A DNA stretch of 64,000 nucleotides from Streptomyces hygroscopicus subsp. hygroscopicus (GTDB taxonomy: Bacteria; Actinomycetota; Actinomycetes; Streptomycetales; Streptomycetaceae). Positions within the stretch are counted from its first letter, which is position 1. Each line of letters starts with the position of its first letter. Position numbers and translations under genes: made by a program. Where the stretch lies: NCBI RefSeq assembly GCF_030269125.1, contig NZ_BSSM01000010.1, positions 62,001-126,000 of the forward strand, read 5' to 3'. The notes below the pieces were generated by a model that made no database searches, was not told where the DNA came from, and saw only the letters and a program-made list of their open reading frames with translations. Below are positions 16,116-25,098 of the stretch, piece after piece.

Positions 16116-17331
16116 GCCGCCCGGCGCTGCCCGCGTAACCCGGTGCCGGGGAGGGCGCCGGGTCGGTCACCCAGCCCGCCAGCAGGACCAGGCGCGAGTC
16201 GCGGTCGGCGGCGAGGAAGGCGAAGGGGCGGTCGAAGGCGACGCGGACGACCGTGGTCTCGTAGCGGTACTGGGGCGCGGCGCTGCCGTACATCTGCGCC
16301 ACGGCCGTCACCGCCCCCGCGCGGAACCCGAGGGCGCCGAACCGGGCCACGGCCGACTGCCGCGCCTCCGAGACGGCCAGCGGGTGGGCGCTCACCCCGG
16401 GGAAGTGGCCGAACCGCGCGTCCGTCGCCGTTCCCAGCCCGAACAGGCCGGCCAGGGACAGCAGATCGTGGTCCGCGCGCACCTCGTAGGCCACCGTCCG
16501 CACGTCCAGCGACGTGGGCTCCGGCGCGACGGCCGGCTCCCGCTCCACCCACAGGCCGGGCCCGACCTCGCCGTACGGCAGCGCGCCGCCCGGCGTGAGG
16601 GCGAGCGCGCGCTCCACCACCGCGACGCCCGCGGCCATGACCTGGCCCGGCGTCATGCGCTCCTCGCCGAGGACGAGATGGACGTCGACGCCGTTGTCGC
16701 CGGGGACGGTCAGCGCGGTCACGAAGCCGTCCGGGGTGCCCGCGACGCCCACCCGGTCGGGGCGCACGCTGCGCCGGTGCAGGCCGCGCAGCGTACGGCC
16801 CTGCCAGGGGCCCGTCTCCGGGGTGAGCCGCTGCTCGGTGAACGGCTGGCGCCAGGTGGTGTGCAGGGCGAGCGCGCCGGCCAGCACCATCCGCGTCTGC
16901 CGGTTCAGCGTCACCGGCATCCGCTCGACCAGGCCGCCGGTCCGCTCGGCCGCCCAGCGGTCCAGTCGCTCCTGCGCGGTGACGAGGTCGTCCCCGAACC
17001 CGCCGTGCGTGCCCGGCGGGAGCTTGGCCAGCCACTCCTCACGCAGCAGCAGTTCGTGGTGCGTCCACAGGCCGAGGGCCGCGTCCAGGCCGGACACCGA
17101 GCCGAGGGCCGCGAGCAACTCCCGTGCGGTGGCGGACGCCTGGTCCGCGGGCACGCCGAGCGCGTCGGCCAGTTCCTGCCGGGCGGGGCCCGCCGCGCCG
17201 TCCGCGAGGAGGGCGAGCAGGGGCCATACCCCGGCCGCGGAGAACACCGTGCCGCCCCGCGCGGTGGCGCCCCACCGCGCGGTGAGTCCGTTCACCGCGC
17301 GTACGACGGCGCCGTCGACCCGGTTCTCCAC
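16096..17331 (-). CDS. Serpin family protein
   Basis: This protein of about 411 residues has recognisable serpin landmarks: the helix B/C region VFSAAGVWPLLALLADGAAG early on and the C-terminal strand FDRPFAFLAADRDSRLVLL followed by GWVTDP. The GTG start at 17331 has a purine-rich ribosome site; the longer open frame to 17679 runs into the divergent regulator gene and lacks serpin character. No signal peptide is evident. Serpins trap serine or cysteine proteases by a reactive loop; the bait residue cannot be set by eye. In Streptomyces its target may be an endogenous or competitor protease. It is convergent with the restriction operon and divergent from gntR. Confidence 0.8.
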   Translation of the reverse strand: MENRVDGAVVRAVNGLTARWGATARGGTVFSAAGVWPLLALLADGAAGPARQELADALGVPADQASATARELLAALGSVSGLDAALGLWTHHELLLREEWLAKLPPGTHGGFGDDLVTAQERLDRWAAERTGGLVERMPVTLNRQTRMVLAGALALHTTWRQPFTEQRLTPETGPWQGRTLRGLHRRSVRPDRVGVAGTPDGFVTALTVPGDNGVDVHLVLGEERMTPGQVMAAGVAVVERALALTPGGALPYGEVGPGLWVEREPAVAPEPTSLDVRTVAYEVRADHDLLSLAGLFGLGTATDARFGHFPGVSAHPLAVSEARQSAVARFGALGFRAGAVTAVAQMYGSAAPQYRYETTVVRVAFDRPFAFLAADRDSRLVLLAGWVTDPAPSPAPGYAGSAGRPTPGRP

Positions 17332-17537
17332 CCTCAAATCCGCCCCCTGTGTCCCGCTTACCTGTGACAAGTCGTAAGAGGCACGGTACCGGTGTCCTCG
17401 GACTGTCGTTCGGGCGGCCGGAGTTGTTCGGGGCGTCAGGTGGTGTCCGGCAGGTGTGAAGGGGTGCCCACCCGGGGGAGAAAGCGCTGGGTGGGGCATC
17501 GCCGACCGAATGTCATCACTTCGAGTGATTCTCTGGC

Positions 17538-17606
17538 CTTTGCTTGCACGGCTCAACCCACGGTTGCCAGGCTGTCGCTGTCTGTACAACCTGATGGGAG
17601 CGGCCA
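17538..17606 (+). promoter_or_regulatory. Probable promoter and operator region of the gntR gene
   Basis: A -35-like TTGCAC (17544-17549) is followed 18 bases later by a weak -10-like CAGGCT. A TGTACA palindrome lies at 17583-17588, between it and the GTG at 17607. HutC-group GntR regulators often bind short sites of this kind over their own promoter, but the symmetry here is limited to the core, so this is tentative. Confidence 0.3.
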
Positions 17607-18359
17607 GTGACTTTCGGTGAGCAGCCGGCGTACCTGCGCGTCGCGGGTGATCTCCGCAAGAAGATCGTCGACGGTTCACTGCCGCCCCACACCCGGCTCC
17701 CCTCCCAGGCCCGCATCCGCGAGGAGTACGGCGTGTCGGACACCGTCGCCCTGGAGGCCCGCAAGGTGCTGATGGCCGAGGGCCTGGTCGAGGGCCGCTC
17801 GGGATCGGGGACGTACGTGCGCGAACGGCCCGTGCCGCGCCGGGTGTCCCGCTCCGGCTACCGCCCCAGCGGCGGCGCCACCCCGTTCCGGCAGGAGCAG
17901 GCCGACGCCTCGGTGCGCGGCACCTGGGAGTCCAGCAGCCGGCAGACCGAGGCGGGGGCCGCCATCGCCGAGCGGCTCGGGATCGAGACCGGCGAGCGGG
18001 TCATGCGCACCAAGTACCTGTACCGCGACGCCGGTGAGCCGATGATGCTCTCCACCTCCTGGGAGCCGCTCGCCGTCACCGGCCGCACCCCGGTGATGCT
18101 GCCCGAGGAGGGGCCGCTCGGCGGGATGGGTGTGGTCGAGCGCATGCGCGCCATCGACGTCATCGTGGACAACGTCATCGAGGAGGTCGGCGCCCGCCCC
18201 GGTCTCGCCGAGGAACTCCATCTCCTCGGCGGTGTCCCCGGCCATGTCGTGCTGGTCGTCCAGCGCACGTACTACGCCTCCGGGCGACCCGTGGAGACCG
18301 CGGACGTGGTGATTCCGGCGGACCGGTACCGGGTGGCGTACCACCTGCCGGTGCGGTGA
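17607..18359 (+). CDS. GntR family transcriptional regulator, HutC subfamily (wHTH-UTRA)
   Basis: This 250-residue protein has an N-terminal winged helix (YLRVAGDLRKKIVDGSL, then LPSQARIREEYGVS) and a C-terminal UTRA ligand-binding domain (ERVMRTKYLYRDAGEPMMLS to the end). The GTG start is preceded by gggagcgg. Such proteins are usually repressors released by a small metabolite. The divergent serpin gene lies 275 bases away, so it may be a target, but UTRA regulators of this common Streptomyces type are often orphan and the ligand cannot be inferred. Confidence 0.9.
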   Translation: MTFGEQPAYLRVAGDLRKKIVDGSLPPHTRLPSQARIREEYGVSDTVALEARKVLMAEGLVEGRSGSGTYVRERPVPRRVSRSGYRPSGGATPFRQEQADASVRGTWESSSRQTEAGAAIAERLGIETGERVMRTKYLYRDAGEPMMLSTSWEPLAVTGRTPVMLPEEGPLGGMGVVERMRAIDVIVDNVIEEVGARPGLAEELHLLGGVPGHVVLVVQRTYYASGRPVETADVVIPADRYRVAYHLPVR

Positions 18360-18727
18360 GGGCCGGGCGCCGCGGAGTGAGGTAGCGCACACCCCGGCGC
18401 TCGCGCTGGGGCGGGTGCGCCGGTGCCGGGCCCCCGCGGATCGTGCCGCCGATGTCGTGGTCCGGTCGTCCTCGCAGGTGGGCGCGGTTTTGGGAGCCAC
18501 GGTCCCGGCCGGCTCGCCGAGGGCGCATTCGTCCTCTTGCGCCCCTGCGTTCTGACTGGTTGCGTACCTCTTTGTGAAAAGGCGTATTCGCTGAGTAAAG
18601 GTTGGGCGTACGCTCGGGCATATGCGTAGTGCGGTTTCCTTAGGCGGGGCCCGGCGAGGGTCCGGGACGGGATGGGGGTCCCGTGCTGCCGGAGAGGGTG
18701 AAGGGCGCGATGGGGGCGGAGCGGACC
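18360..18727. other. Intergenic region before the SPOR-like gene
   Basis: These 368 bases carry no convincing gene; short open frames here lack a ribosome site and codon bias. An AT-richer patch around 18548-18630 stands out from the GC background and is the best candidate for a promoter of the small gene at 18728. No hairpin with a T-tract was seen. Confidence 0.4.
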
Positions 18728-18919
18728 ATGAGTGAGGGCACGGCTTCCCTGCCCTGGATCGTCATACGGCAGGACGACAACGGCAATCGGTACCGCGTCG
18801 GCCGGTACGCGACCCGGGCCGAGGCGCAGAAGATCGCCGACAGCTTCGAGGACCGGGGACACAAGCAGCTCTACATGGTCGAGCGCCTCGGGCAGAACGG
18901 GGACGGCGCCCGCGGCTGA
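18728..18919 (+). CDS. Small SPOR-like protein
   Basis: This 63-residue protein opens MSEGTASLPWIVIRQDDNGN, followed by RYRVGRYATRAEAQKIADSF. It looks like a single SPOR-type fold: a beta strand, then a helix with the GRYATRAEAQKIADSF pattern, then a final strand. Very similar stand-alone mini-proteins are common in Streptomyces. SPOR domains bind denuded septal glycan when exported, but this one has no signal or membrane segment, so its role is unknown. The ATG at 18728 has a purine-rich site (gggggcggagcgg); an in-frame ATG at 18683 is less likely. Confidence 0.75.
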   Translation: MSEGTASLPWIVIRQDDNGNRYRVGRYATRAEAQKIADSFEDRGHKQLYMVERLGQNGDGARG

Positions 18920-18999
18920 CCGGCGGCGCCCGTACGGGGAGGGCGACCGCGACCGACCGACGGCGCCCGTGCCCCGGGGCCTCCCGTAGGCTCCGCTCC

Positions 19000-19419
19000 A
19001 TGACGTCCATGACGGAACGGACCGTGGTGGTGGGTGCCGCCCTGCTCGACGGCGGCCGCCTGCTCGCCGCGCGCCGCAGCGCGCCCGCCGACCTGGCCGG
19101 ACGCTGGGAGCTGCCCGGCGGCAAGGTCGAGTCGGGGGAGCGTCCCGAGGACGCCCTCGTGCGCGAACTGCGCGAGGAACTCGGCGTCGACGCCGAGACG
19201 GTGGAGCGCGTACCCGGCCAGTGGCCCCTGCGGGAGCCGTACGTGCTGTGGGTGTGGACGGCGCGGCTGCGTCCCGGTTCACCCGCCCCCGAACCCCTCC
19301 AGGACCACGACGAACTGCGCTGGCTGACCCCGGCGCGGCTGTGGGACGTGCCCTGGCTGGAGCAGGATGTGCCGGCGGTGCGGGAGGTCGCGGGGCGCCT
19401 GGGGGCGGGGGCGCGCTGA
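19000..19419 (+). CDS. Nudix hydrolase (MutT-like)
   Basis: This 139-residue protein has a perfect Nudix box, starting GGKVESGERPEDA and ending RELREELGV (about 45-67), fitting Gx5Ex7REUxEExGU. The layout (strand VVVGAALL, then LLAARRS, then WELPGG) matches MutT-type enzymes that clean 8-oxo-dGTP or related nucleotides from the pool. The ATG at 19000 is taken; an in-frame ATG at 19009 is possible. It stands alone with its own short upstream region and shows no sign of operon linkage. Confidence 0.9.
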   Translation: MTSMTERTVVVGAALLDGGRLLAARRSAPADLAGRWELPGGKVESGERPEDALVRELREELGVDAETVERVPGQWPLREPYVLWVWTARLRPGSPAPEPLQDHDELRWLTPARLWDVPWLEQDVPAVREVAGRLGAGAR

Positions 19420-19609
19420 AGTGCCCCGGCCCGGTGCCGCCCGGTGCGCGCGAACCTCTGCCGGCGGGCCGCCCGGCTCCCGTTTCCCGTCCCGCGTACG
19501 CCGTTCGACCCACACTCCCGCCGTCCGGACGGTACTGGCCATCACTTATCGGGTATGGGCCAATTAACCCCACGAAACCGGACAGCTCGCGGCCTGGGAA
19601 GTGATCGGC

Positions 19610-20008
19610 GTGATCGACACCGATGGCGACTGCGCCGAGTGGACCTTTCCCGCGGAACCGGGAGCCGTGCGCAGCGCCCGGACGGCGGTCCGCGGCCAGT
19701 TGCACGGCTGGGACCTCGACTCTGTGGCCGACCTCGCCGCGCTGCTGGTGAGCGAACTGGTCACCAACTCGCTGCGGTACGCCACCGGCCCCATCGGCGT
19801 ACGGCTCGTACGGCCCGTCGGTGCCGACGACTCCCTCCTCGTGGAGGTCTCCGACCCGCTCCCCGACCCGCCGCGCGAGCGCGTCGCCCAGCCCGAGGAC
19901 GAGAGCGGGCGCGGCCTCCAACTGCTCGCCGGGTCCTCCCGCCGCTGGGGCACGCGCCCCGGCGTGAACGGGAAGACCGTCTGGTTCGAGCTGGCCGTAC
20001 CGGGGTGA
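19610..20008 (+). CDS. Anti-sigma-factor-type ATP-binding protein (HATPase, RsbW/SpoIIAB-like)
   Basis: This protein of about 132 residues has the N box LLVSELVTNSLRYA and the G box SGRGLQLL of the GHKL ATPase fold, and ends GKTVWFELAVPG. The GTG at 19610 is chosen because GGGAAG sits at correct spacing; a GTG nine bases earlier would have the site too close. Such stand-alone kinases phosphorylate anti-sigma-factor antagonists and hold sigma-B-like factors in Streptomyces. The next gene ends in a clearly related domain, so the two may act in one stress-signalling switch. The partner sigma factor is not in the window. Confidence 0.85.
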   Translation: MIDTDGDCAEWTFPAEPGAVRSARTAVRGQLHGWDLDSVADLAALLVSELVTNSLRYATGPIGVRLVRPVGADDSLLVEVSDPLPDPPRERVAQPEDESGRGLQLLAGSSRRWGTRPGVNGKTVWFELAVPG

Positions 20009-20326
20009 CGGTGCCGGGGGCGCATCGGGGTGGCGCGGGGGTGTCCGGGGTGAGGCAGGGGCGCCCGAAGGGGCGGAGGGGGTGTACACGGAACGCCCTG
20101 TGGTCCACCGTGTGACTCCGGCTCGCGGACCGGTCCGGAGTGTGTGATTCGGGGGCGTGTTCCCTGGTTAGAAGAGTGGCAGTGTTGTCGCGGAGCGGTC
20201 CGAAAAACGTCTGGACCGAGCTGTGATCGTGAACACCGTGTCGCGCGGCGCCGGAGTGCTGGATACTGCGGGCAGCCGCCCCCGGTGACCGGTACCGGGT
20301 GCGGTGAGCTGGAGGGGACGGTTCGC
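20009..20326. other. Intergenic region upstream of the SpoIIE phosphatase gene
   Basis: These 318 bases have no gene I can support. They hold a short palindrome (cggaccggtccg, near 20117-20128) and, about 75 bases further, an inverted pair of CGGTCC/GGACCG around an AT-rich loop. Both lie in the likely promoter region, but I cannot assign a regulator. Confidence 0.35.
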
Positions 20327-22915
20327 GTGAGCGAGATACCAGCGAAGGCCACGGAGTCCGAGGACCCGTCGGACGGCGCGAGGGAACAGACCGCCGCGGG
20401 TGCGGCGGCACCCGGCGACGCCCTGTGGCAGAGCAGTCCGCCCGGCTCCATGTACGACTACATAAAGGTGGCCTCCTTCTCCATCGGCCCCGACGGCCTG
20501 GTGGACCAGTGGAGCCTGCGCGCCGAGCAGCTCTTCGGCATTCCGGCCGCGCGTGCCGTGGGCATGGACCCGATAGAGGCGTTCATCGACCCCGACCTGC
20601 GGGAACAGGGTCAGCGCAAGATGGCGGAGATCCTCGACGGGCGCGAGTGGACCGGGGTCGTGCCCTTCCGGATGCCGGACCCTCCGCGGGGCGGGCGCGG
20701 AGCGGACGGGCTGGCCGAGGTCTATGTGATGCCGACCCGGACGGCGGAGGGCGAGAAGGCGGCCGTCTGCATCGTCGTGGACGTCCGCACCCTGCGCAGG
20801 ATCGAGACCGATCTCGCCGCGTCCCAGGCGATATTCGGACAATCCCCCTTCGGTTTCCTGCTGATCGACTTCGATCTCCGGGTGCGCCGCGTCAACCAGC
20901 GGTTCGCCTCCGTCTTCGGCGGCACCCCGGACGACCACCGGGGCCGGGGGGTCTTCGACTATCTGCCCCGCGGCGAGGCCGAACGGGTCGCGGCGACCCT
21001 GCGGCGGGTGCTGGAGAGCGGCGATCCCGTCACCGACATGCACGTCACCGGTCATGTGCCGGGCTCCGAGGAGCGCAGGCACTGGTCCGTCAACCTCTAT
21101 CGCGTGCACAGCGGCAGCGGCCGGCCCATCGGCGTCGCCTGGCTCGCCACCGACGTCACCTCCCGCCGCGCCGCCGCCCGGGAGGCCGCGGCCGCCCGGC
21201 GCAACCTGGCGCTGCTCAACGAGGCCGGGGCCCGGATCGGCAACTCGCTGGACCTGGAGACCACGGCGCGCGAACTCCTCGACGTCGTGGTCCCCGGCTT
21301 CTGCGACCTCGCCACCGTCGACCTCTACCAGGGGCTGCTGACCGGCGACGAGACCCCGCCCGGGATGGCCGACGGCAGCGCCGAGCTGCGCCGGGTCGCC
21401 ATCGCCAGCGCCGTCGCGGACGCGCCCGCCGGCCGCGCCAGCGAGCCGGTCAAGGTCGGCGCGGTACACCACTTCCCCTTCAACTCCCCCTGCGCGGACG
21501 CCCTGCGCACCGCTCGCCCGCGGGCCGTGCCGGCCGAGGAAGGCAGCCTGGTGCAGTCCACGCTCGCCGTCCCGATGGTCGCGCACGACACGGTGGTGGG
21601 GCTGGTGCGGTTCGCGCGGACCAAGGGCAGCGAGCCGTTCGGGGAACGGGACCGGGACCTCGCGGTGGAGTTGGCCGCGCGTGCCGCGGTCTGCATCGAC
21701 AACGCGCGGCTGTACCGCCGGGAGCACGAGCGGGCACTGATCCTCCAGCGCTCCCTGCTGCCGCCCGGCGATCCCGAGGCGTCCGGCCTGGACATCGCCT
21801 GCCGCTATCTGCCCGGCAACGCGGCGACCGAGGTCGGCGGCGACTGGTTCGACGTCATCGAACTGCCCGGACACCGTACGGCGTTGGTGGTGGGCGACGT
21901 GATGGGGCGCGGGCTGCGGGCGGCCGTCGCGATGGGTGAACTCCGCACCGCCGTACGGACGCTGGCGTTGCTCGATCTCGAACCGGCCGAAGTCCTGTCC
22001 GCCCTCGACGAGATCGCGCGGGGGCTCGGCACGCCGGGGGGTGTGCAGCAGGCGACGCGTACGGCGCGGCAGCCGCGGGACGCCGATCTGTCCGAGGTGT
22101 ACCTCGCGACGTGTGTGTACGCCGTGTACGACTCGGTGACCCGGCGATGTACGTTCGCCAACGCCGGGCACCTGCCGCCGGTGCTGGTCGAGCCGGGGGA
22201 GCCCGCGCTGATGCTGGACGTGCCGCCCGGGATGCCGCTCGGGGTGGGGGGCGAGCCCTTCGAGGAGGTGGAGGTCGAGCTGCCCGAGGGCTCGCTGCTC
22301 GCGCTGTACACCGACGGGCTGGTGGAGTCCCGGGACCATCCGCTGGACGAGGGGCTGCACGCGTTCGTCGGCGCGCTCACCGATCCGGCGCGGCCGCTGG
22401 AGGACGTGTGCGACCACGTGCTCAACACCCTGAACACGCACCACGGCGAGGACGACATCGCGCTGCTGATGGCCCGGGTGCAGGGGCTGCCGGCGGAGTC
22501 CGTCGGCGACTGGACGCTGCCGCGGGAGCCGCGGAGCGTGGGGCGGGCGCGGGAGCACGCTCGGGCACAGCTCCTCGGCTGGGGGCTGGAGACACTGGTC
22601 GACACGACGGAGCTGCTGGTCAGCGAGCTGGTCACCAACGCGCTGCGGTACGGCGAGGGGGAGATCAGGCTACGGCTGCTGCTGGACCGGACGCTGGTGT
22701 GCGAGGTGTGGGACGGCGGGCTGGTGCAGCCCCGGCGCCGGCGGGCTCGGGACACCGACGAGGGGGGCCGGGGGTTGCAGCTGGTGCAGTTGCTCAGCGC
22801 GGCGTGGGGGTCCCGGCGGACGCCGCGGGGGAAGACGGTGTGGTTCGAGTTGCCGTTGCCGGGGGCCGAGGCGGTGCTCGCGGACCCGGCGGAGGCGTTG
22901 CTGAGCCTGTTCTGA
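20327..22915 (+). CDS. PAS-PAS-GAF-SpoIIE phosphatase with C-terminal HATPase
   Basis: The GTG at 20327 follows ggaggggac and gives 862 residues. Domains in order: a PAS domain (about 40-150), a second PAS (about 165-285, starting SQAIFGQSPFGFLLIDFDL), a GAF domain (about 295-465), a PP2C/SpoIIE phosphatase (about 470-710, with GGDWFDVIEL, GDVMGRG and TDGLVE) and an RsbW-like ATPase (about 735-855, with SELVTNALRY and GRGLQLVQ). It is cytoplasmic, with no membrane segment. Such fusions sense redox, light or small molecules and toggle sigma-factor partner switching by dephosphorylating an anti-anti-sigma factor. The C-terminal domain resembles the separate ATPase at 19610. Confidence 0.92.
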   Translation: MSEIPAKATESEDPSDGAREQTAAGAAAPGDALWQSSPPGSMYDYIKVASFSIGPDGLVDQWSLRAEQLFGIPAARAVGMDPIEAFIDPDLREQGQRKMAEILDGREWTGVVPFRMPDPPRGGRGADGLAEVYVMPTRTAEGEKAAVCIVVDVRTLRRIETDLAASQAIFGQSPFGFLLIDFDLRVRRVNQRFASVFGGTPDDHRGRGVFDYLPRGEAERVAATLRRVLESGDPVTDMHVTGHVPGSEERRHWSVNLYRVHSGSGRPIGVAWLATDVTSRRAAAREAAAARRNLALLNEAGARIGNSLDLETTARELLDVVVPGFCDLATVDLYQGLLTGDETPPGMADGSAELRRVAIASAVADAPAGRASEPVKVGAVHHFPFNSPCADALRTARPRAVPAEEGSLVQSTLAVPMVAHDTVVGLVRFARTKGSEPFGERDRDLAVELAARAAVCIDNARLYRREHERALILQRSLLPPGDPEASGLDIACRYLPGNAATEVGGDWFDVIELPGHRTALVVGDVMGRGLRAAVAMGELRTAVRTLALLDLEPAEVLSALDEIARGLGTPGGVQQATRTARQPRDADLSEVYLATCVYAVYDSVTRRCTFANAGHLPPVLVEPGEPALMLDVPPGMPLGVGGEPFEEVEVELPEGSLLALYTDGLVESRDHPLDEGLHAFVGALTDPARPLEDVCDHVLNTLNTHHGEDDIALLMARVQGLPAESVGDWTLPREPRSVGRAREHARAQLLGWGLETLVDTTELLVSELVTNALRYGEGEIRLRLLLDRTLVCEVWDGGLVQPRRRRARDTDEGGRGLQLVQLLSAAWGSRRTPRGKTVWFELPLPGAEAVLADPAEALLSLF

Positions 22916-23050
22916 CGCCCGCGTTCCGTCCTCGCGGCCCGGCGCGGCTGCCGCGCCGCCGCCGCTTCGGCCCTTCCCCCGTCCGCCCTGCCCGTCCGCC
23001 CCGCTCTCCGGACGGCTGATGGAGGGCCCCGGTGCCGGTGCGCGGCGCCG

Positions 23051-25018
23051 TCAGGGTGCCGGCATATGTCTTCGGCCCCGCGTCGCCGGGCCCCCGAAGC
23101 TCGCCGGCGGGCCGCCGTCGGGGTCCTCGGCGAGGAGGATGCCGCCGAGGACGGCGCCGGGCAGGCCGGCGGTGGTGCTGTCGGGGTAGGGCGTGCCGTG
23201 GGCGCGGACGTCGCGTTCGGCGAGGGCACGGGCCTCCCGGGCGGCGGTGTCGGCCTCGAACGCGGAGCCGGTGTCCGTGACCGGGGTCCGCGCCGCCTCC
23301 GACAGGCGGGCGCGGGCCTCCGGGCCCACGGCACCGCGGTGCACCGCGACGAAGTCGTCGGCCGAGTCGACCGCGGCGTGGGCGACGAGCAGCGCCGCCG
23401 CGTCCAGGACGCCGGAGCGGCCCACGTCCAGTCGGGCGACGGCGCGGGTGATCCGGCGCAGGGCGTCCAGCGGGTCGTACGGGAGGGCGCCCGTCAACTC
23501 CTCCCGCACCGCGGCCAGTACGCCGTCGGCGTGGGCGAGACGGGCGGCCTGCTCGCCCGAGGCCAGGGGGGTGCGGGAACGCCCGTGCCGGGCCGCCGCC
23601 AGGTCCGCCTCCGCGCCGGTCAGCGCGGCCGGTACCAGCGCCGCGGCCTCCCGCAGCCGCGCCGCGAGTCGTTCCACGCCGCTCACCAGGACCTCGGCCT
23701 GGGCCACGGCGCCCTCGCCGGCGCGCAGGCTCCGGGCGGCGCGGTCGCCGTCGGCCGCGTCGATGGCCTGGCGGGCCTCGTTGAGGCGGGCGGTGGCGAA
23801 CAGCAGGCGGTCCTTGGCCTGTTCGACCGAGCCGGTGACGAGGTCGGTGGCGGAGGCCGCGTACCGCTCCCGGAGGGCCGTCAGGGTGCCGTGCGCGACC
23901 ACCGTCCGTACCGCCAGCGCCCGGAACCGCCTCTCCGCCACCTCCGCCGCCGCCCCGGCCCCCGGTCCCTCCAGCCCCCGCACCTGATCCAGGGCCGCGG
24001 CCTCCGCGTCCAGCCGGCGCCCCGCCTCCGCGCACCGCCCCACCACCCCGGCCAGCGCCTGCCGCCGCGCCGCCGCCTCCTCCGGGAACCCCTCCTCGTA
24101 CCTCCGCCACATCGCGAACGCCGCCACCAGCTCGGCTTCGGCACCCCGCAGGGCCCGTACGAAGCCCTGGGTCACCGCTTCCGCCCCCGCCTCCCGCGGC
24201 GCGCGGACGAGGGCCCCGGTCACCGCCTCCGTCCCGGCGTCCCTCGCCGCTTGCGCGCGCGCGTTCCCCTCGGCTCCGCGCGAGGCGGGGCGGAAGCCCC
24301 CGGCACCGGTGGCCGGCTCCGCCGTGGTCCCGGGCCGGTCCCGCGCCTCGGCCGCTGCGCGTGCCCCGGTGTCCGTCTCCCGTTCCGTCTCCGCCCGCCA
24401 CCGAGCGCCCTGGAAGGTACCGGCCGCGGTGCCGGACGGCGCTTCGGCTCCCGCGCCCGCACCCCCCTTTCTCCCGCCCCGCACCCCCGCTCCGGCCGCC
24501 GGCCCCGCCCCCTCCTCGACCGCCACGCCCTCGCCGGCCCCCACCTCGTCCTTCACGGCCTCGCCCTTCAGGACCCCGAACCTCTCCCGCACGAAGGACA
24601 GTTCCTCCCGGCTGGTCCGCACGCAGTCGTCCGCCAGCACCAGCGCGCTCCTCGCCTGGCGTTCGGCGTCGGCGAGGGTGGGGGGCCGCGGATGCCCCGG
24701 CATCGTCCCCGGTGTCGTACGGGTCCGGCTGCGGCGTACGCGGCGCAGGTACCCGTAGGCCGCCAGCACCGCCGCCGCGGCCACCGCGACGAGGGGGAGG
24801 ACGAAGTCCGCCGTGGACGTGCCGCCCGCTCCCGGTGCCGAAGCGCTCGCCGCCGTCGCGGCGGAGGCGGCGGGAACCGGAGCACTCGGAGCGATCGTCA
24901 TCAACGGCAACATCAGCCACCCGGCCCCCACCAGGGCTCCCAGCACGGCATGCGTCACCCGCGCCCGTATGTGCCCCTCGGCACGCCGGGGGCGGCCCCG
25001 GAACAGGGATGACGTCAC
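23051..25018 (-). CDS. Membrane protein resembling the C-terminal region of TPM-domain proteins
   Basis: This protein of about 655 residues starts at a GTG with no clear ribosome site. It has an N-terminal hydrophobic segment, an Ala/Ser-rich external linker, then a membrane helix (DFVLPLVAVAAAAVLAAYGY) followed by RRVRR, and a long helical cytoplasmic part with segments such as SVEQAKDRLLFATARLNEAR, YDPLDALRRITRAV and GAVLGGILL. These match, as I recall, the region after the TPM domain in a widespread Streptomyces membrane protein, but the TPM domain itself is missing. It also has extra low-complexity stretches (about 130-200). Function unknown; it is divergent from the gene at 25099. Confidence 0.7.
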   Translation of the reverse strand: MTSSLFRGRPRRAEGHIRARVTHAVLGALVGAGWLMLPLMTIAPSAPVPAASAATAASASAPGAGGTSTADFVLPLVAVAAAAVLAAYGYLRRVRRSRTRTTPGTMPGHPRPPTLADAERQARSALVLADDCVRTSREELSFVRERFGVLKGEAVKDEVGAGEGVAVEEGAGPAAGAGVRGGRKGGAGAGAEAPSGTAAGTFQGARWRAETERETDTGARAAAEARDRPGTTAEPATGAGGFRPASRGAEGNARAQAARDAGTEAVTGALVRAPREAGAEAVTQGFVRALRGAEAELVAAFAMWRRYEEGFPEEAAARRQALAGVVGRCAEAGRRLDAEAAALDQVRGLEGPGAGAAAEVAERRFRALAVRTVVAHGTLTALRERYAASATDLVTGSVEQAKDRLLFATARLNEARQAIDAADGDRAARSLRAGEGAVAQAEVLVSGVERLAARLREAAALVPAALTGAEADLAAARHGRSRTPLASGEQAARLAHADGVLAAVREELTGALPYDPLDALRRITRAVARLDVGRSGVLDAAALLVAHAAVDSADDFVAVHRGAVGPEARARLSEAARTPVTDTGSAFEADTAAREARALAERDVRAHGTPYPDSTTAGLPGAVLGGILLAEDPDGGPPASFGGPATRGRRHMPAP

Positions 25019-25098
25019 ATTTTGGAGCGTATGGGGGAGTGGACCGCGCCGCGAGCGGGGCGGATACGGGTGGGGGACCAGGCGGACAGGGGGACGGA

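Noticed and set aside
18423..18629. 68-codon plus-strand ORF after gntR
   Set aside because: No ribosome site, Cys/Arg-rich translation without codon bias, and it ends in the AT-rich promoter-like patch.
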